Assembly (NCBI RefSeq): GCF_900094565.1
Contig: NZ_FMAF01000017.1
Span: 62,001 to 126,000 of the forward strand
DNA: 64,000 nucleotides
Direction: 5' to 3'
Source of the DNA: Martinezella lusitana
Lineage (GTDB): Bacteria; Pseudomonadota; Alphaproteobacteria; Rhizobiales; Rhizobiaceae
Of this stretch, positions 1 through 8,635 are shown one piece after another. The first letter of the stretch is position 1. Every line of letters begins with the position of its first letter. The position numbers and the translations under genes were made by a program. Below the pieces are notes generated by a model. The model made no database searches and had not been told where the DNA came from. It saw only the letters and a list, made by a program, of their open reading frames with translations.

Positions 1-108
1 CAGCACCTCGAATACGTGGAGGCTATGATCGCGATGCACGCGCAGATGAACGCGCTGAATACGCTGGTTGGAGTTCTGGGTTATATCCCAAACGTATCCG
101 TCAATTGA
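1..108 (+). CDS. traM: TraM, C-terminal end (quorum-sensing antiactivator)
   Basis: The window opens inside this gene; 35 codons are visible before the TGA at 106-108. TraM binds TraR and blocks its DNA binding, so that plasmid conjugation starts only at high cell density. The visible tail, with EYVEAMIAMHAQMNALNTL and a GVLGYIP segment, matches the C-terminal helical region remembered for Agrobacterium TraM (EASIEMHAQMSALNTL, ILGFIPKV). It converges on traR with only 9 bases between the stops, as on Ti plasmids, which supports the call. The start and promoter lie outside the window. Confidence 0.88.
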   Translation, partial: QHLEYVEAMIAMHAQMNALNTLVGVLGYIPNVSVN

Positions 109-117
109 TGCGTTCGC

Positions 118-822
118 TCAGATGAGCCCTGCCCGAATGGCCAGTGCAACCAGGTGCGGCATGGTGTGAATCTGAAACCGCTTCCTGGCTTCTTCGAGCT
201 TGCTTTTGACGGAGTTGTATTTGACACCCTCCAGATCGGCGGCTTCGTCCATCGTTTTACCGACGGAAATCCAATGGAGATAGGCGGCTTCCTTGGGATC
301 CAGCCAGGCTGGGTGCTGTTCACTCGGCGTCAAGGGCAGGAAAGACATACGGGCATGGAGTTGCCCCACAGCTGCGGCGGCGGCCACAGCATCGATATCA
401 CGTTCAAGCTCGATCATGGTTTTTTCGGAGGCAAGCGTGAACATTGACGTAGATCCGTTTGCTGCCTTGACGGGAATGGTGATGCCGGAGCGAATGCCGA
501 AGTCGGCGGCCTCGGCGTAAAACGCCCGCTCAGCTTTGGACAGGCGGTGTCTGTTCTGTTCGCCGCTCCAGGTGAAGAGCTGTTTGAAGGACTTGGCGCG
601 TCTAACGACCGGATCGATGGCCGCTAAATTCCGTTGGAAATAAGTCTCTCGCCATTCGGGATGATAGTTGGACGCAGCAATCGTGTGACCGGGCTGGATG
701 TGTAGATAGGCGTAGCCTTGGAAGCCGGCTTGTTTCGTAAGGTGTGCCAAGGCTTGCTTGAGGATTTTCTCGTCACCCCTGATCGCCGAGAGATCAGTCA
801 GTCTGTCCAACCAATGCTGCAT
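118..822 (-). CDS. traR: TraR, LuxR-family quorum-sensing activator of conjugation
   Basis: TraR binds 3-oxo-octanoyl-homoserine lactone and activates the tra, trb and rep genes of rhizobial plasmids. From the start at 822 (ATG, with GGGAG about 7 bases upstream) the protein is 234 residues, the length of Agrobacterium TraR. A longer in-frame start at 870 exists but adds 16 residues absent from the family. The autoinducer-binding residues of the family are all present at the expected positions: Y53, W57, Y61, D70 and W85. The C-terminal LuxR helix-turn-helix keeps E178, L182 and G188. Nothing suggests inactivation. It converges with traM. I saw no canonical tra box upstream, and no tra/trb genes in the window; they presumably lie to the left. 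Confidence 0.95.
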   Translation of the reverse strand: MQHWLDRLTDLSAIRGDEKILKQALAHLTKQAGFQGYAYLHIQPGHTIAASNYHPEWRETYFQRNLAAIDPVVRRAKSFKQLFTWSGEQNRHRLSKAERAFYAEAADFGIRSGITIPVKAANGSTSMFTLASEKTMIELERDIDAVAAAAAVGQLHARMSFLPLTPSEQHPAWLDPKEAAYLHWISVGKTMDEAADLEGVKYNSVKSKLEEARKRFQIHTMPHLVALAIRAGLI

Positions 823-941
823 TTGGTCACTCCCTTCGGTGGTCAGTTGGGACAGGTCATTGTGCACCACTAGACTTTGTTATTGCAAACCAAATGGAGA
901 AGCTCACCCAAGTGCATCATGCCGGCGTTTAGGGTAGGGGA

Positions 942-1020
942 TCAGCCCTCTTCGTGCAAATGCGCCATGAACACTTCGGCTGGCGTTTTGTAGCCGAGGG
1001 ACGTTGGTGCGCGGATCGTT
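942..1020 (-). pseudogene. C-terminal remnant of a DDE transposase
   Basis: On the minus strand about 26 codons ending at TGA (942-944) read TIRAPTSLGYKTPAEVF and then a short tail. The LGYKTPAEVF signature is typical of the C-terminus of integrase-type transposases (IS3, IS30 and IS481 families). Homology stops near 1020, just before the IS5-family gene, so the older transposase was probably truncated by that insertion or by a deletion. The rest of 823-1072 holds the traR promoter region and nothing else I can identify. Confidence 0.6.
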
Positions 1021-1072
1021 AATCGCGGTGGGTTAGGTGCGGTGGCCAGCTCAATAACCGGTCTCCGCCACG

Positions 1073-2057
1073 ATGCCTTTCAAGCACGACGCCTCCCGCC
1101 GCCATCGTATTGGCAAGATGAAGTTCCAGGTCACGAACTGGGCAGAGTATGAGGCTGGTCTTCGCCGACGTGGCAGCCTGATGCTTTGGATGACGCCGGA
1201 GGCGCTGTCGTCCTGGCAGGCGCCGAAGCGGACAACGCGCGGTGGACAGCCGCGTTATTCCGATCTGGCGATTGAAACTGCCCTGACGCTGGGACTGGTG
1301 TTCGGCCTGCGGCTGCGCCAGACGGAGGGCTTTTTGACTTCAGTGCTGACCCTGATGGGACTGGATCTCGCCGTTCCCGATCATACGACCCTGAGCCGTC
1401 GGGCAAGCAAACGGCGATTGCCGGACGGGCGGCGACAGCACCAAGCTCGGGGAAAGGGACATGTCCACGTCCTCATCGACAGCACAGGGTTGGAAATCTA
1501 CGGTGCGGGCAAATGGCTGGAGGAGAAACACGGTGCCAAATCACGTCGGAACTGGCGAAAATTGCACCTGGCTCTGGATGCCGGCAGCGGCGACATCATC
1601 GCCCACGTCATGACCGACCAAGATGCCGGCGACGCCTCGCAGGTGGAGGCGCTGCTTGACCAGATCGATGCGCCGACCGGACAGTTCACGGCCGACGGCG
1701 CCTATGACGGCAGTCCAACTTATGACGCCGTGACCTGGCATAGTGCCGGTGCTATGGTGGTCATTCCGCCACGCGCAAACGCGGTGAAAGGGCCAGATGC
1801 CGATCCCTTGAGCCAACGAGACCGCCACATCGCGGCGATCAACACCGATGGCCGGATGAAGTGGCAGGCTGCGACCGGCTACGGGAAACGATCTCTGGTC
1901 GAGACCGCAATCGGTCGCTACAAATCGATCATCGGATACAGGTTGCGGGCGCGCTCATTCGGAGCGCAGCAAAGTCTCCATAGGCTGTGCCGTCCTCAAT
2001 CGAATGCTGGCATGCGCACGCCCGAAATCCGTCCGCTATAAAACCGTCACCGCGTAG
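1073..2057 (+). pseudogene. IS5-family transposase with a C-terminal frameshift
   Basis: The reading frame begins MPFKHDASRRHRIGKMKF, the characteristic N-terminus of the IS903-like branch of the IS5 family. DDE residues are visible: D in LIDSTGL, D in FTADGAYD and E in VETAIGRYK. The intact frame runs to 2041, but its last 27 residues are out of register. The family's normal ending (IGCAVLNRMLACARPKSVR..KTVTA) is present in another frame and stops at 2055-2057, so a small deletion or insertion near 1970 shifted the frame. The catalytic core is intact but the C-terminus is replaced, so activity is doubtful. I could not fix the terminal inverted repeats or a target duplication. Confidence 0.88.
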
Positions 2058-2397
2058 CCAGAGCATCAAAGACAGAAATCGTTCTTTCAGCGACCGATGC
2101 ACCAACGCTGCTGACCGGTCATTCGTGCGCCGAGGGCGCCTCCATTTCCGAAAACATCCGTCAAATTCAAAACCCGTAGGAGGAAATTTCTACGTTATGG
2201 GGGCATCAAAAAAGTTTGCGAAAAGCCCGTGTAGAGGATCATCCACAGAAGGAGAATATCGTGAAACTTATCCAAAAGTCCGACCGGGTGCCTCGCCTCT
2301 CTGCGTGCCCTAGGTGAGGACGGCGAGGCAGAGGGATCACTATAATCTTTACAATCATGCCTAAGCACATTATATGTTCTCCACAAGGAGAATGATT

Positions 2398-3030
2398 ATG
2401 AGTGCCACCCTTCGAGAATATACGCCTGCCGAGGCGGCTGCGGTGAGTCAGGTCGGGCTCAAATCGGTGCATAACGCTATCGATAAGCGAATTATAGATA
2501 CCGGGCTTGCGAGCCATCGTGGGCGTGCGCTGACCGATGATGATCTTCTTCGTCTGAAGTTGTGGTATGGAGTTGGCTCAATCCTTAGCGCCGAACGCCG
2601 CAAGCGACTGTTCCAAGCCATCAAGGACAATCCGATGGCGCCGACCGTGAGAGCGGACGATTATCTGATCGTCGACGTCGCAAGGGCGAGGGAGCAGCTT
2701 TCCGCTCGCGCGGACGCCCTTAGGGAAGCCGAAACCATCATCCAGAGCGTCAAAGGTATAGTCGGCGGTGATCCCGTATTCACAGGAACGCGCGTACCGG
2801 TCCGCATGATTGCCTCGATGAAAGAGCAAGGGGCTACGACCGAGGAGATCCTTGAGGGCTATCCTTCCATTACCTCACATATGGTGGAACTCGCCGAGAT
2901 TTGGACCGCCGCCCATCCTTCACGTGGGCGGCCCAAGAAACTTTCGGACCAGGGACTGACAGTAAAATCGACGAAGCGCCTTTCGCTCAAAGGGGATCCG
3001 AAGCCAAAATCGTCGGGCGTCTCTTCTTGA
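2398..3030 (+). CDS. DUF433-domain antitoxin of a type II toxin-antitoxin pair
   Basis: This 210-residue protein would neutralise the toxin encoded immediately downstream. Residues about 6-60 look like a helix-turn-helix (YTPAEAAAVSQV, later ALTDDDLLRL), giving DNA binding and autoregulation. The C-terminal part, residues about 125-180, is a DUF433 domain with the family motif GDPVFTGTRVPV. The start at 2398 is chosen because AAGGAG lies about 8 bases upstream; an ATG six bases earlier and another at 2374 are alternatives. It is longer than the common stand-alone DUF433 antitoxins of about 75-110 residues because of the N-terminal domain and a basic C-terminal tail. The stop overlaps the toxin start, indicating translational coupling. 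Confidence 0.85.
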   Translation: MSATLREYTPAEAAAVSQVGLKSVHNAIDKRIIDTGLASHRGRALTDDDLLRLKLWYGVGSILSAERRKRLFQAIKDNPMAPTVRADDYLIVDVARAREQLSARADALREAETIIQSVKGIVGGDPVFTGTRVPVRMIASMKEQGATTEEILEGYPSITSHMVELAEIWTAAHPSRGRPKKLSDQGLTVKSTKRLSLKGDPKPKSSGVSS

Positions 3031-3407
3031 AATTCTTGATTGATGAATGCCTTCACACCTCACTCGTGGCCGTCGCGCAAGATCTTGGCCACGAGTGTTC
3101 CCATGTGAACTGGCTGGGACTGAGCGGCGAAACTGACTGGGATCTTATGCCTCGCATCGTTGAGGGCGATTTCACGTTTGTGACCAATAACGCACGGGAT
3201 TTTCGGAAGCTCTACGCGAAGGAAGAATTGCACGCCGGCCTTGTCATAATCGTGCCGCAGGTCCTTCCTGCAAGGCAGCGCGAGCTGTTCAGCGCTATAG
3301 TCGATGAACTGGCGGCCACGGACAATCTGGTCAATGAGGTCATTGAAATATCTCTTGAGGATGGTGCGGCTGTGGTGACCAGATACGTGCTTCCGCTCGC
3401 TGAGTAA
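3027..3407 (+). CDS. DUF5615 (PIN-like) toxin
   Basis: Reading from the TTG at 3027 gives a 126-residue protein starting LKFLIDECLH, the usual N-terminus of DUF5615/PIN-like toxins (typically MKFLIDECL). The acidic residues expected for a metal-dependent nuclease are visible: D and E in LIDECL, D in SGETDWDL and D in TNNARDF. The TTG overlaps the antitoxin stop (TTGA), the usual arrangement for such pairs, so I prefer it over the upstream ATG at 2901, which would lie wholly within antitoxin coding sequence. Established knowledge: DUF433/DUF5615 pairs are common stabilisation modules on rhizobial plasmids. RNase activity is inferred from the family only. Confidence 0.82.
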   Translation: MKFLIDECLHTSLVAVAQDLGHECSHVNWLGLSGETDWDLMPRIVEGDFTFVTNNARDFRKLYAKEELHAGLVIIVPQVLPARQRELFSAIVDELAATDNLVNEVIEISLEDGAAVVTRYVLPLAE

Positions 3408-3632
3408 GGTTTTTGGAGAACCTAGTCCAAGTGCACCAAGTTTTGCCGAGATGTGGGTAGCAAACAGCACCAGCAGTACGGATAAATGTCTTATATTTTA
3501 ATGACTTAGTGAATCGCACGTAATAGTAATTATGGAACTTCTTTAAATCACTGCCTTTGTAGGATGAGGGGTGCCGCGGTCCGATTCCGGTCAAGGAGTG
3601 CGTCCTTTGAACAAGCAATCATTCTGAAATCA

Positions 3633-4160
3633 TCAGTGAAAATTCCGAATCTTCACCTTCAGCATATCGATAGAAAGGGCGGGAACGAAAATATCCCTTG
3701 GCTGGACCGCCGGCGCTCGATACCGCGAATCCGGACTTCCCGGCGATCCGTGGGCGAACTCGTCGCCCCGGCCCGTCGGCAGTTTGAACTCCCATCACGA
3801 TCCGCCAAGGCGGATAGGTCGCCCGAGAGATCGAACAGTTGCTGGGCGATGAGGTGCACGACGTCCCCTTCCCGCTGGATGCGGCCGTTGGTCGCCATCA
3901 TGCTTGATCCGAGCACAACGCGTCGGCGTCGCGCGCAGCTTCGGCCAGACGACGACGTTTGCCGGACCGGTCTCGTCCTCGATCGTCAGGAACATCACGC
4001 CTTTTGCCGATCCTGGCATTTGACGGACCCGAACGAGGCCCCCGGTCATCAACCACCGGCCATCGCGGGCAGACATGGCTTCACCGCAGGTGACGAGGCT
4101 TCGAGCGGCGAGATCCTTGCGCAAGAAAGCGATCGGGTGTTCGCGCAGGGTCAAGCCAGT
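3633..4160 (-). pseudogene. dnaE2: Decayed 3' end of dnaE2 (error-prone DNA polymerase)
   Basis: The minus strand carries the C-terminal OB-fold region of DnaE2 broken over three frames. From about 4160 down, TGLTLREHPIAFLRKDL, then RDGRWLMTGGLVRVRQ and GSAKGVMFLTIEDETG are recognisable. A frameshift near 3940 moves to the frame with MMATNGRIQREGDVVHLIA, and a second near 3805 to the frame with RDIFVPALSIDMLKVK and the stop at 3633-3635. DnaE2 acts with ImuA/ImuB in SOS mutagenesis and is about 1,080 residues; only the last ~170 remain and no imuAB is nearby. It is non-functional and marks an old rearrangement. Confidence 0.85.
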
Positions 4161-4709
4161 ATGGCTGTGTATACAGCCGGCGAAAGCCGCGGCCTCATGC
4201 GTCGCCTGCAGCAGGCCACGTCGAGAAACAGTACTCAACCGTTGCGCTTGCTGTCTCTTCCTAGTTGATACAAATAGCTCCGTACACTCTCTCCAAGGGA
4301 TAAAACGATATTCGAGATATCCGTCATGTAGATCAGCGTGCTCATCATGGCTCTCCACCTTCGATTTATCTGCAAGCAGGTTGAAAGGATCGCGATGTCG
4401 AAGCAATGGACAGAAACACGGAAGTTTTGGATTATTTTGGTGATCGGTTGGCTATTCCCTGCAGAAGCCGGTGCTCTTGAATGGCTTTCGGACGCTGCGA
4501 AGTAGTTGCTGCATTCGTGGCCCCGGTAATTGCGAAGAGGCGTCCGTCGCGACGCCTCGCATTTTCGACTGGCAACACTCCCATCGAGGTTTGCCGCTTT
4601 GCCTTCGGCAGAAAGGCAGTCTCAATAAGTACGTGCTTGATCTCTTGCGTCAGTGGGTTAGTGGAAATTTTTACATCAGCAAATCTGCCAGGGAAGTCCG
4701 CGCAGCACC
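4161..4709. other. Intergenic region without a recognisable gene
   Basis: No confident gene was found between the dnaE2 remnant and the ETF-QO gene. The minus strand is open for about 80 codons at roughly 4435-4700 (containing FADVKISTNPLTQ and KRQTSMGVLPVENARR) but has no recognisable family, start or ribosome-binding site. It may be a fragment of a lost gene. Confidence 0.4.
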
Positions 4710-6362
4710 TCACATATTCGGATAGACAGGCCCTTCGCCACCCTGTGGAGGCACCCAGTTGATGTTCTGGTTGGGGTCCTTGATGTCGCAGGTCTTGCAG
4801 TGGACGCAGTTCTGGGCGTTGATGACATAGGTCTCCTTGCCATCCTTCTCCACCCATTCATAGACGCCTGCCGGACAGTAGCGCGTCGAGGGGCCGGCAA
4901 AAATGTCGTGCTCCGACGATATCTGCAACGCCATGTCCTTGACCTTGAGATGCACCGGCTGGTCTTCCTCGTGGTTGGTGTTCGACAGGAACACCGAGGA
5001 CAGCCGATCGAAGGTCAGGACGCCATCCGGCTTCGGATAGTTAATCTTCTCGTGCTTGGACGCGGGCTCGAGAGATTGGGCATCCGTCTTGCCGTGCTTC
5101 AGCGTGCCGAAAATGGAGAAACCGAACAGCTGGTTCGTCCACATGTCCAGACCGCCAAGGCCGACACCGACCAGCGTGCCGAACTTCGACCACAGCGGCT
5201 TGACATTGCGCACCCGCTTCAGGTCCTTGCCGATATCCGTCTGGCGCCATTCGGTCTCGATCTCGATCACTTCGTCATTGGCGCGGCCCGCGGCGACCGC
5301 CGCGGCGATCTTGTCGGCTGCCAGCATGCCCGACAGCACCGCATTGTGGCTGCCCTTGATGCGCGGCACATTGACGAAACCGGCCGAACAGCCGATCAGC
5401 GCGCCGCCCGGGAAGGTCAGCTTCGGCACCGACTGATAACCACCCTCGGTGATGGCGCGTGCACCGTAAGAGATGCGCTTGCCGCCCTCGAAGGTGCCGC
5501 GGATCGCCGGATGCGTCTTGAAGCGCTGGAATTCCTCGAAGGGATAGAGATAGGGGTTCTTGTAGTTCAGGTGCACCACGAAGCCGACGGCGACCAGATT
5601 GTCTTCCAGATGATAAAGGAATGAGCCTCCACCGGTCTTGAAGCCGAGCGGCCAGCCGAAGGAGTGCTGCACCAGACCCCTTTTGTGGTTCTCCGGCTTG
5701 ACCTGCCAGAGCTCCTTGATGCCGATGCCGAATTTCTGCGGCTCGCGATCTTTCGAGAGGTCGAATTTGGCAATGAGCTCCTTGGCGAGCGAGCCGCGCA
5801 CGCCCTCGCCGATCAGCACATATTTGCCGAGCAGTTCCATGCCGCGCGTATAGTTCGGGCCGGGCTCGCCGTTCTTCTCGATCCCCATGTCGCCGGTGGC
5901 CACACCGATGACGGCGCCTTTGTCATTATAGAGCACTTCGGTTGCGGCAAAGCCGGGATAGATCTCGACGCCGAGCGCTTCCGCCTTCTCGGCCAGCCAG
6001 CGACAGACGTTGCCGAGCGAGACGATGTAGTTGCCGTGATTGTTCATGAGCGGCGGCATTATGAAGTTCGGCAGACGCAGCGAGCCGGCGGGGCCGAGCA
6101 GCAGGAAGTGATCGGCATTGACCTCGGTCTTGAAGGGGTGGTCAGCCTCCGCGCGCCAGCCGGGCAGCAGGCGGTTGATACCGATCGGATCGACCACCGC
6201 GCCAGAGAGGATATGGGCGCCGACTTCGGAACCCTTCTCCAACACGACGACCGATAGTTCCGGATTGACCTGCTTCAGGCGGATCGCCGCAGACAGACCG
6301 GCAGGTCCACCGCCGACGATTACGACGTCGAATTCCATGCTTTCGCGCACTGCTTTACTCAA
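4710..6362 (-). CDS. Electron transfer flavoprotein-ubiquinone oxidoreductase (ETF-QO)
   Basis: ETF-QO passes electrons from reduced ETF to ubiquinone in the inner membrane. The N-terminus has the FAD Rossmann motif VVIVGGGPAGLSAAIRL. The middle holds the ubiquinone/membrane region (HSFGWPLG, GGSFLYHL). The C-terminus has the 4Fe-4S ligands (CPAGVYEW, then NCVHCKTCDIKDP). At 550 residues it matches the family. The frame can start at TTG 6362 or ATG 6338; neither has a strong ribosome-binding site, so the first 8 residues are uncertain. Together with etfA and etfB at 8.6-10.3 kb it would form a full ETF chain, but the GMC genes lie between. Its base composition is clearly more G+C-rich than the GMC genes, suggesting a separate origin. 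Confidence 0.95.
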   Translation of the reverse strand: MSKAVRESMEFDVVIVGGGPAGLSAAIRLKQVNPELSVVVLEKGSEVGAHILSGAVVDPIGINRLLPGWRAEADHPFKTEVNADHFLLLGPAGSLRLPNFIMPPLMNNHGNYIVSLGNVCRWLAEKAEALGVEIYPGFAATEVLYNDKGAVIGVATGDMGIEKNGEPGPNYTRGMELLGKYVLIGEGVRGSLAKELIAKFDLSKDREPQKFGIGIKELWQVKPENHKRGLVQHSFGWPLGFKTGGGSFLYHLEDNLVAVGFVVHLNYKNPYLYPFEEFQRFKTHPAIRGTFEGGKRISYGARAITEGGYQSVPKLTFPGGALIGCSAGFVNVPRIKGSHNAVLSGMLAADKIAAAVAAGRANDEVIEIETEWRQTDIGKDLKRVRNVKPLWSKFGTLVGVGLGGLDMWTNQLFGFSIFGTLKHGKTDAQSLEPASKHEKINYPKPDGVLTFDRLSSVFLSNTNHEEDQPVHLKVKDMALQISSEHDIFAGPSTRYCPAGVYEWVEKDGKETYVINAQNCVHCKTCDIKDPNQNINWVPPQGGEGPVYPNM

Positions 6363-6421
6363 CGTTCATTATGGAGCACAGGTGCCGGTTTAAGCCGGGC
6401 AAGCCGCTTCAGTCATAGTGA

Positions 6422-6916
6422 TCATTTAACCATTCTATAGATCGGGCCGCGCTCTATGACTGGATCGAGAATTCCATTTGAGAGTTCGTCTGCGGCATCA
6501 AATAAACCTGGTGGATTGCGATGAGGAACCGGATAATTCAGTTCTGCCTTCATTTCATCGGAATAGATGTACGCACCGACGATCAAGGTGGAGAGAATAT
6601 AAAATCCATCTCCGTCCTCGTCCGCCAGCCTTCTCAGCCTGGCCCACATCTCTGTCGCAGGCGTGAAGCCCAACACCTCTAGAAGAGCTGTCAGCATTTC
6701 GAAGTGTTTGTCGAGTATCGCAGCGGCCTTCGTCACGAGTTCGTTGAATTCGGCAACGGAACTGCCAGAGCGAAAATCACCTTCTTGTGGAATTAAGGTA
6801 TCCGCGATGATGCGCAACGTCTGCAGTTCCCGTTGCGTGAACGCTCGTGGCGGAGCGGAGGCGGGCCTGGAAACAGACAGGCGCTTGTCGCTGTTCAACT
6901 TACCGCTGTTCGTCAT
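6422..6916 (-). CDS. Small (gluconate 2-dehydrogenase subunit 3-like) subunit of a GMC dehydrogenase
   Basis: This 164-residue protein contains the subunit 3 signature FTQRELQTLRIIADTLIPQ near residues 26-44, shared with small subunits of membrane-bound gluconate and fructose dehydrogenases. Such subunits stabilise, and often export, the flavin subunit. Its start overlaps the stop of the upstream GMC gene by four bases (ATGA), so the two are translationally coupled. I see no Tat twin-arginine signal at the N-terminus, unlike many family members, so a cytoplasmic location is possible. No cytochrome c subunit gene is adjacent. Confidence 0.78.
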   Translation of the reverse strand: MTNSGKLNSDKRLSVSRPASAPPRAFTQRELQTLRIIADTLIPQEGDFRSGSSVAEFNELVTKAAAILDKHFEMLTALLEVLGFTPATEMWARLRRLADEDGDGFYILSTLIVGAYIYSDEMKAELNYPVPHRNPPGLFDAADELSNGILDPVIERGPIYRMVK

Positions 6917-8547
6917 TGTGAAGCACCACCTTTGAGGTTGCGAACGAGTTCTTTGGCATTCCGGAGTGCAAGCGCGGCTATTGTACTGGTTGGGTTCGCG
7001 GCTCCGCCGGTGACAAAAATGCTCCCATCGGAAATGACCAAGTTCGGAACGTCGTGGCTGCGACCGTATTCGTCTACAACAGACGATTTTGGGTCTTTTC
7101 CCATTCTTGCTGTTCCAAGCAGGTGCCCCGGCTCGCCCTGGAGATCGGCGATCTCGATTGTCTTCTTCGCGCCAGCTGCCGCATGGATTTCACTGAGCCT
7201 TTTAACCGTGAAGTCCCTGATCTTCAGCGTATTCTCACTGTAGCGATAACTGATCTTCGGTGCCGGGATGCCATCGCCATCTGTCAAAATAGGATCAAGC
7301 GTCACGGTGTTCGTTTCTTCGGGCAGGTCGTCAATGTTGGCTGCCCAGAATATCGCGTTGCGTGCATCCCTGATGACGCGATGGAAACTCTTGCCCCAGA
7401 GCTCATCAAACGCTAACAACCTGTGTGGGTCTACGCCGTTGAATAGTAGGCCCGGCGTGGGACAGGCGTGCAATTTCGAACCGCGAACAAACCCCCGCGA
7501 GAGATCGGTTTCGTAAAACTGCATCGAACTTGCCGCGGATCCGGCCGGACCGCGCCAGGACTCCAGTTCATCGTCATAATAGCCGATGACCGCGCAATTG
7601 GGGTGCAGCATCAGGTTCTTACCCACTAAACCAGAGGAATTGGCCAGCCCCAAGGGATGTCTGTCGCTTGGCGAAAGCAGAAGAAGCCGGGGGGTGCCAA
7701 TACCATTCGCGCAAACAACGACTGTTTTCGCTGATGTGTGATAGCTAGTGCCATTCGAGATCCAGCTTGCACCCGAGGCCCGGCCGTTCTCGTCCGTCGT
7801 TATTTTCGACACCCTTGCGCCGGTAATCAATTTCGCTCCGGCTTTAATCGCCGCGGGCCAATAGGCTAGGTCAAAAGAAGCTTTGGCTCCCTCTGGACAG
7901 CCCTGCGTACATGTGGCCCATCGTGCGCATGCTGCAAGGGACCCTATCTTCTGGCTTGGTATCGCATTTGAATGGGGCCACCAGTGCCAGCCAAGAGCGT
8001 TCATCGATTGCGCGGCCTTCATGCCATGTTTGCCAAGGGGCATCGGCGGCATTTTTGGAGCATAACCCTCGGGATAGGCAGGATCTCCCTCAAGCCCGGA
8101 AACTCCGATGAAGTCGTCGACTTCATCATAGAAGGGGGCCAATTCGGCGTAGCTGATAGGCCAATCGTCAGCCACGCCATCCGTTGTGCGTACACGGAAG
8201 TCGGAAGGTGCTAGGCGAGACCACAAAGCGCTGAAGTGGATGGTCGATCCTCCAACCGCGCTGTACATCGAAGGCGCCAAGTCTGTGTCGGAAACATCCA
8301 AGGGATAATCTGCGGGATTGCGCCGACGATTGGGTTCTGCTTGCCAATGCCCCCGGGCCACGAGCTCCCACATATCGAAGTTCGCGGCATAATCGGAAGG
8401 GAGCGCGTAGTCGCCCTGTTCCAAACATACGACACGGAGTCCTGCAAGCGCGAGGGTGTGAGCGGTTATGGCCCCCGATGGTCCTGAGCCGATAATTACG
8501 GCATCGTAGATATCTTCTTGCCCTGTCATTTCATTCATATCCGTCAT
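6913..8547 (-). CDS. GMC-family flavin dehydrogenase, large subunit
   Basis: A 544-residue FAD-dependent oxidoreductase of the glucose-methanol-choline family, probably oxidising an alcohol or sugar hydroxyl. The FAD-binding motif VIIGSGPSGAITAHTLA lies at residues 16-32. The region GGSTIHFSALWSRL and a cysteine-bearing segment (ATCTQGCPEGA) follow. The C-terminal GMC signature GHLLGTARMG and the ending TGGAANPTSTIAALALR contain the conserved His and Asn of the active site. It is coupled to the small subunit downstream. The substrate cannot be read from the sequence. The neighbouring aldehyde dehydrogenase suggests sequential alcohol-to-aldehyde-to-acid oxidation, which is inference. Confidence 0.9.
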   Translation of the reverse strand: MTDMNEMTGQEDIYDAVIIGSGPSGAITAHTLALAGLRVVCLEQGDYALPSDYAANFDMWELVARGHWQAEPNRRRNPADYPLDVSDTDLAPSMYSAVGGSTIHFSALWSRLAPSDFRVRTTDGVADDWPISYAELAPFYDEVDDFIGVSGLEGDPAYPEGYAPKMPPMPLGKHGMKAAQSMNALGWHWWPHSNAIPSQKIGSLAACARWATCTQGCPEGAKASFDLAYWPAAIKAGAKLITGARVSKITTDENGRASGASWISNGTSYHTSAKTVVVCANGIGTPRLLLLSPSDRHPLGLANSSGLVGKNLMLHPNCAVIGYYDDELESWRGPAGSAASSMQFYETDLSRGFVRGSKLHACPTPGLLFNGVDPHRLLAFDELWGKSFHRVIRDARNAIFWAANIDDLPEETNTVTLDPILTDGDGIPAPKISYRYSENTLKIRDFTVKRLSEIHAAAGAKKTIEIADLQGEPGHLLGTARMGKDPKSSVVDEYGRSHDVPNLVISDGSIFVTGGAANPTSTIAALALRNAKELVRNLKGGASQ

Positions 8548-8635
8548 CCATCCCTCTGTATATCGCTATCGTTTCCCGCCGCTTCGATAAGGATCTGAAT
8601 CCCAATTCCCGGCGCGTAAAAATTCGGCTATCGCG

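Noticed and set aside
1002..2107. Possible terminal inverted repeat CGTTGGTGC/GCACCAACG around the IS5-family gene
   Set aside because: Only nine bases match exactly, the left copy lies inside the older transposase remnant, and no target duplication is visible.
4435..4700. Open minus-strand frame of about 80 codons beside ETF-QO
   Set aside because: No start, ribosome-binding site or family recognised; kept only as a note on the intergenic region.
4800..5624. Plus-strand open frame of 274 codons opposite ETF-QO
   Set aside because: Antisense of a well-supported flavoprotein gene; no recognisable motif or ribosome-binding site.
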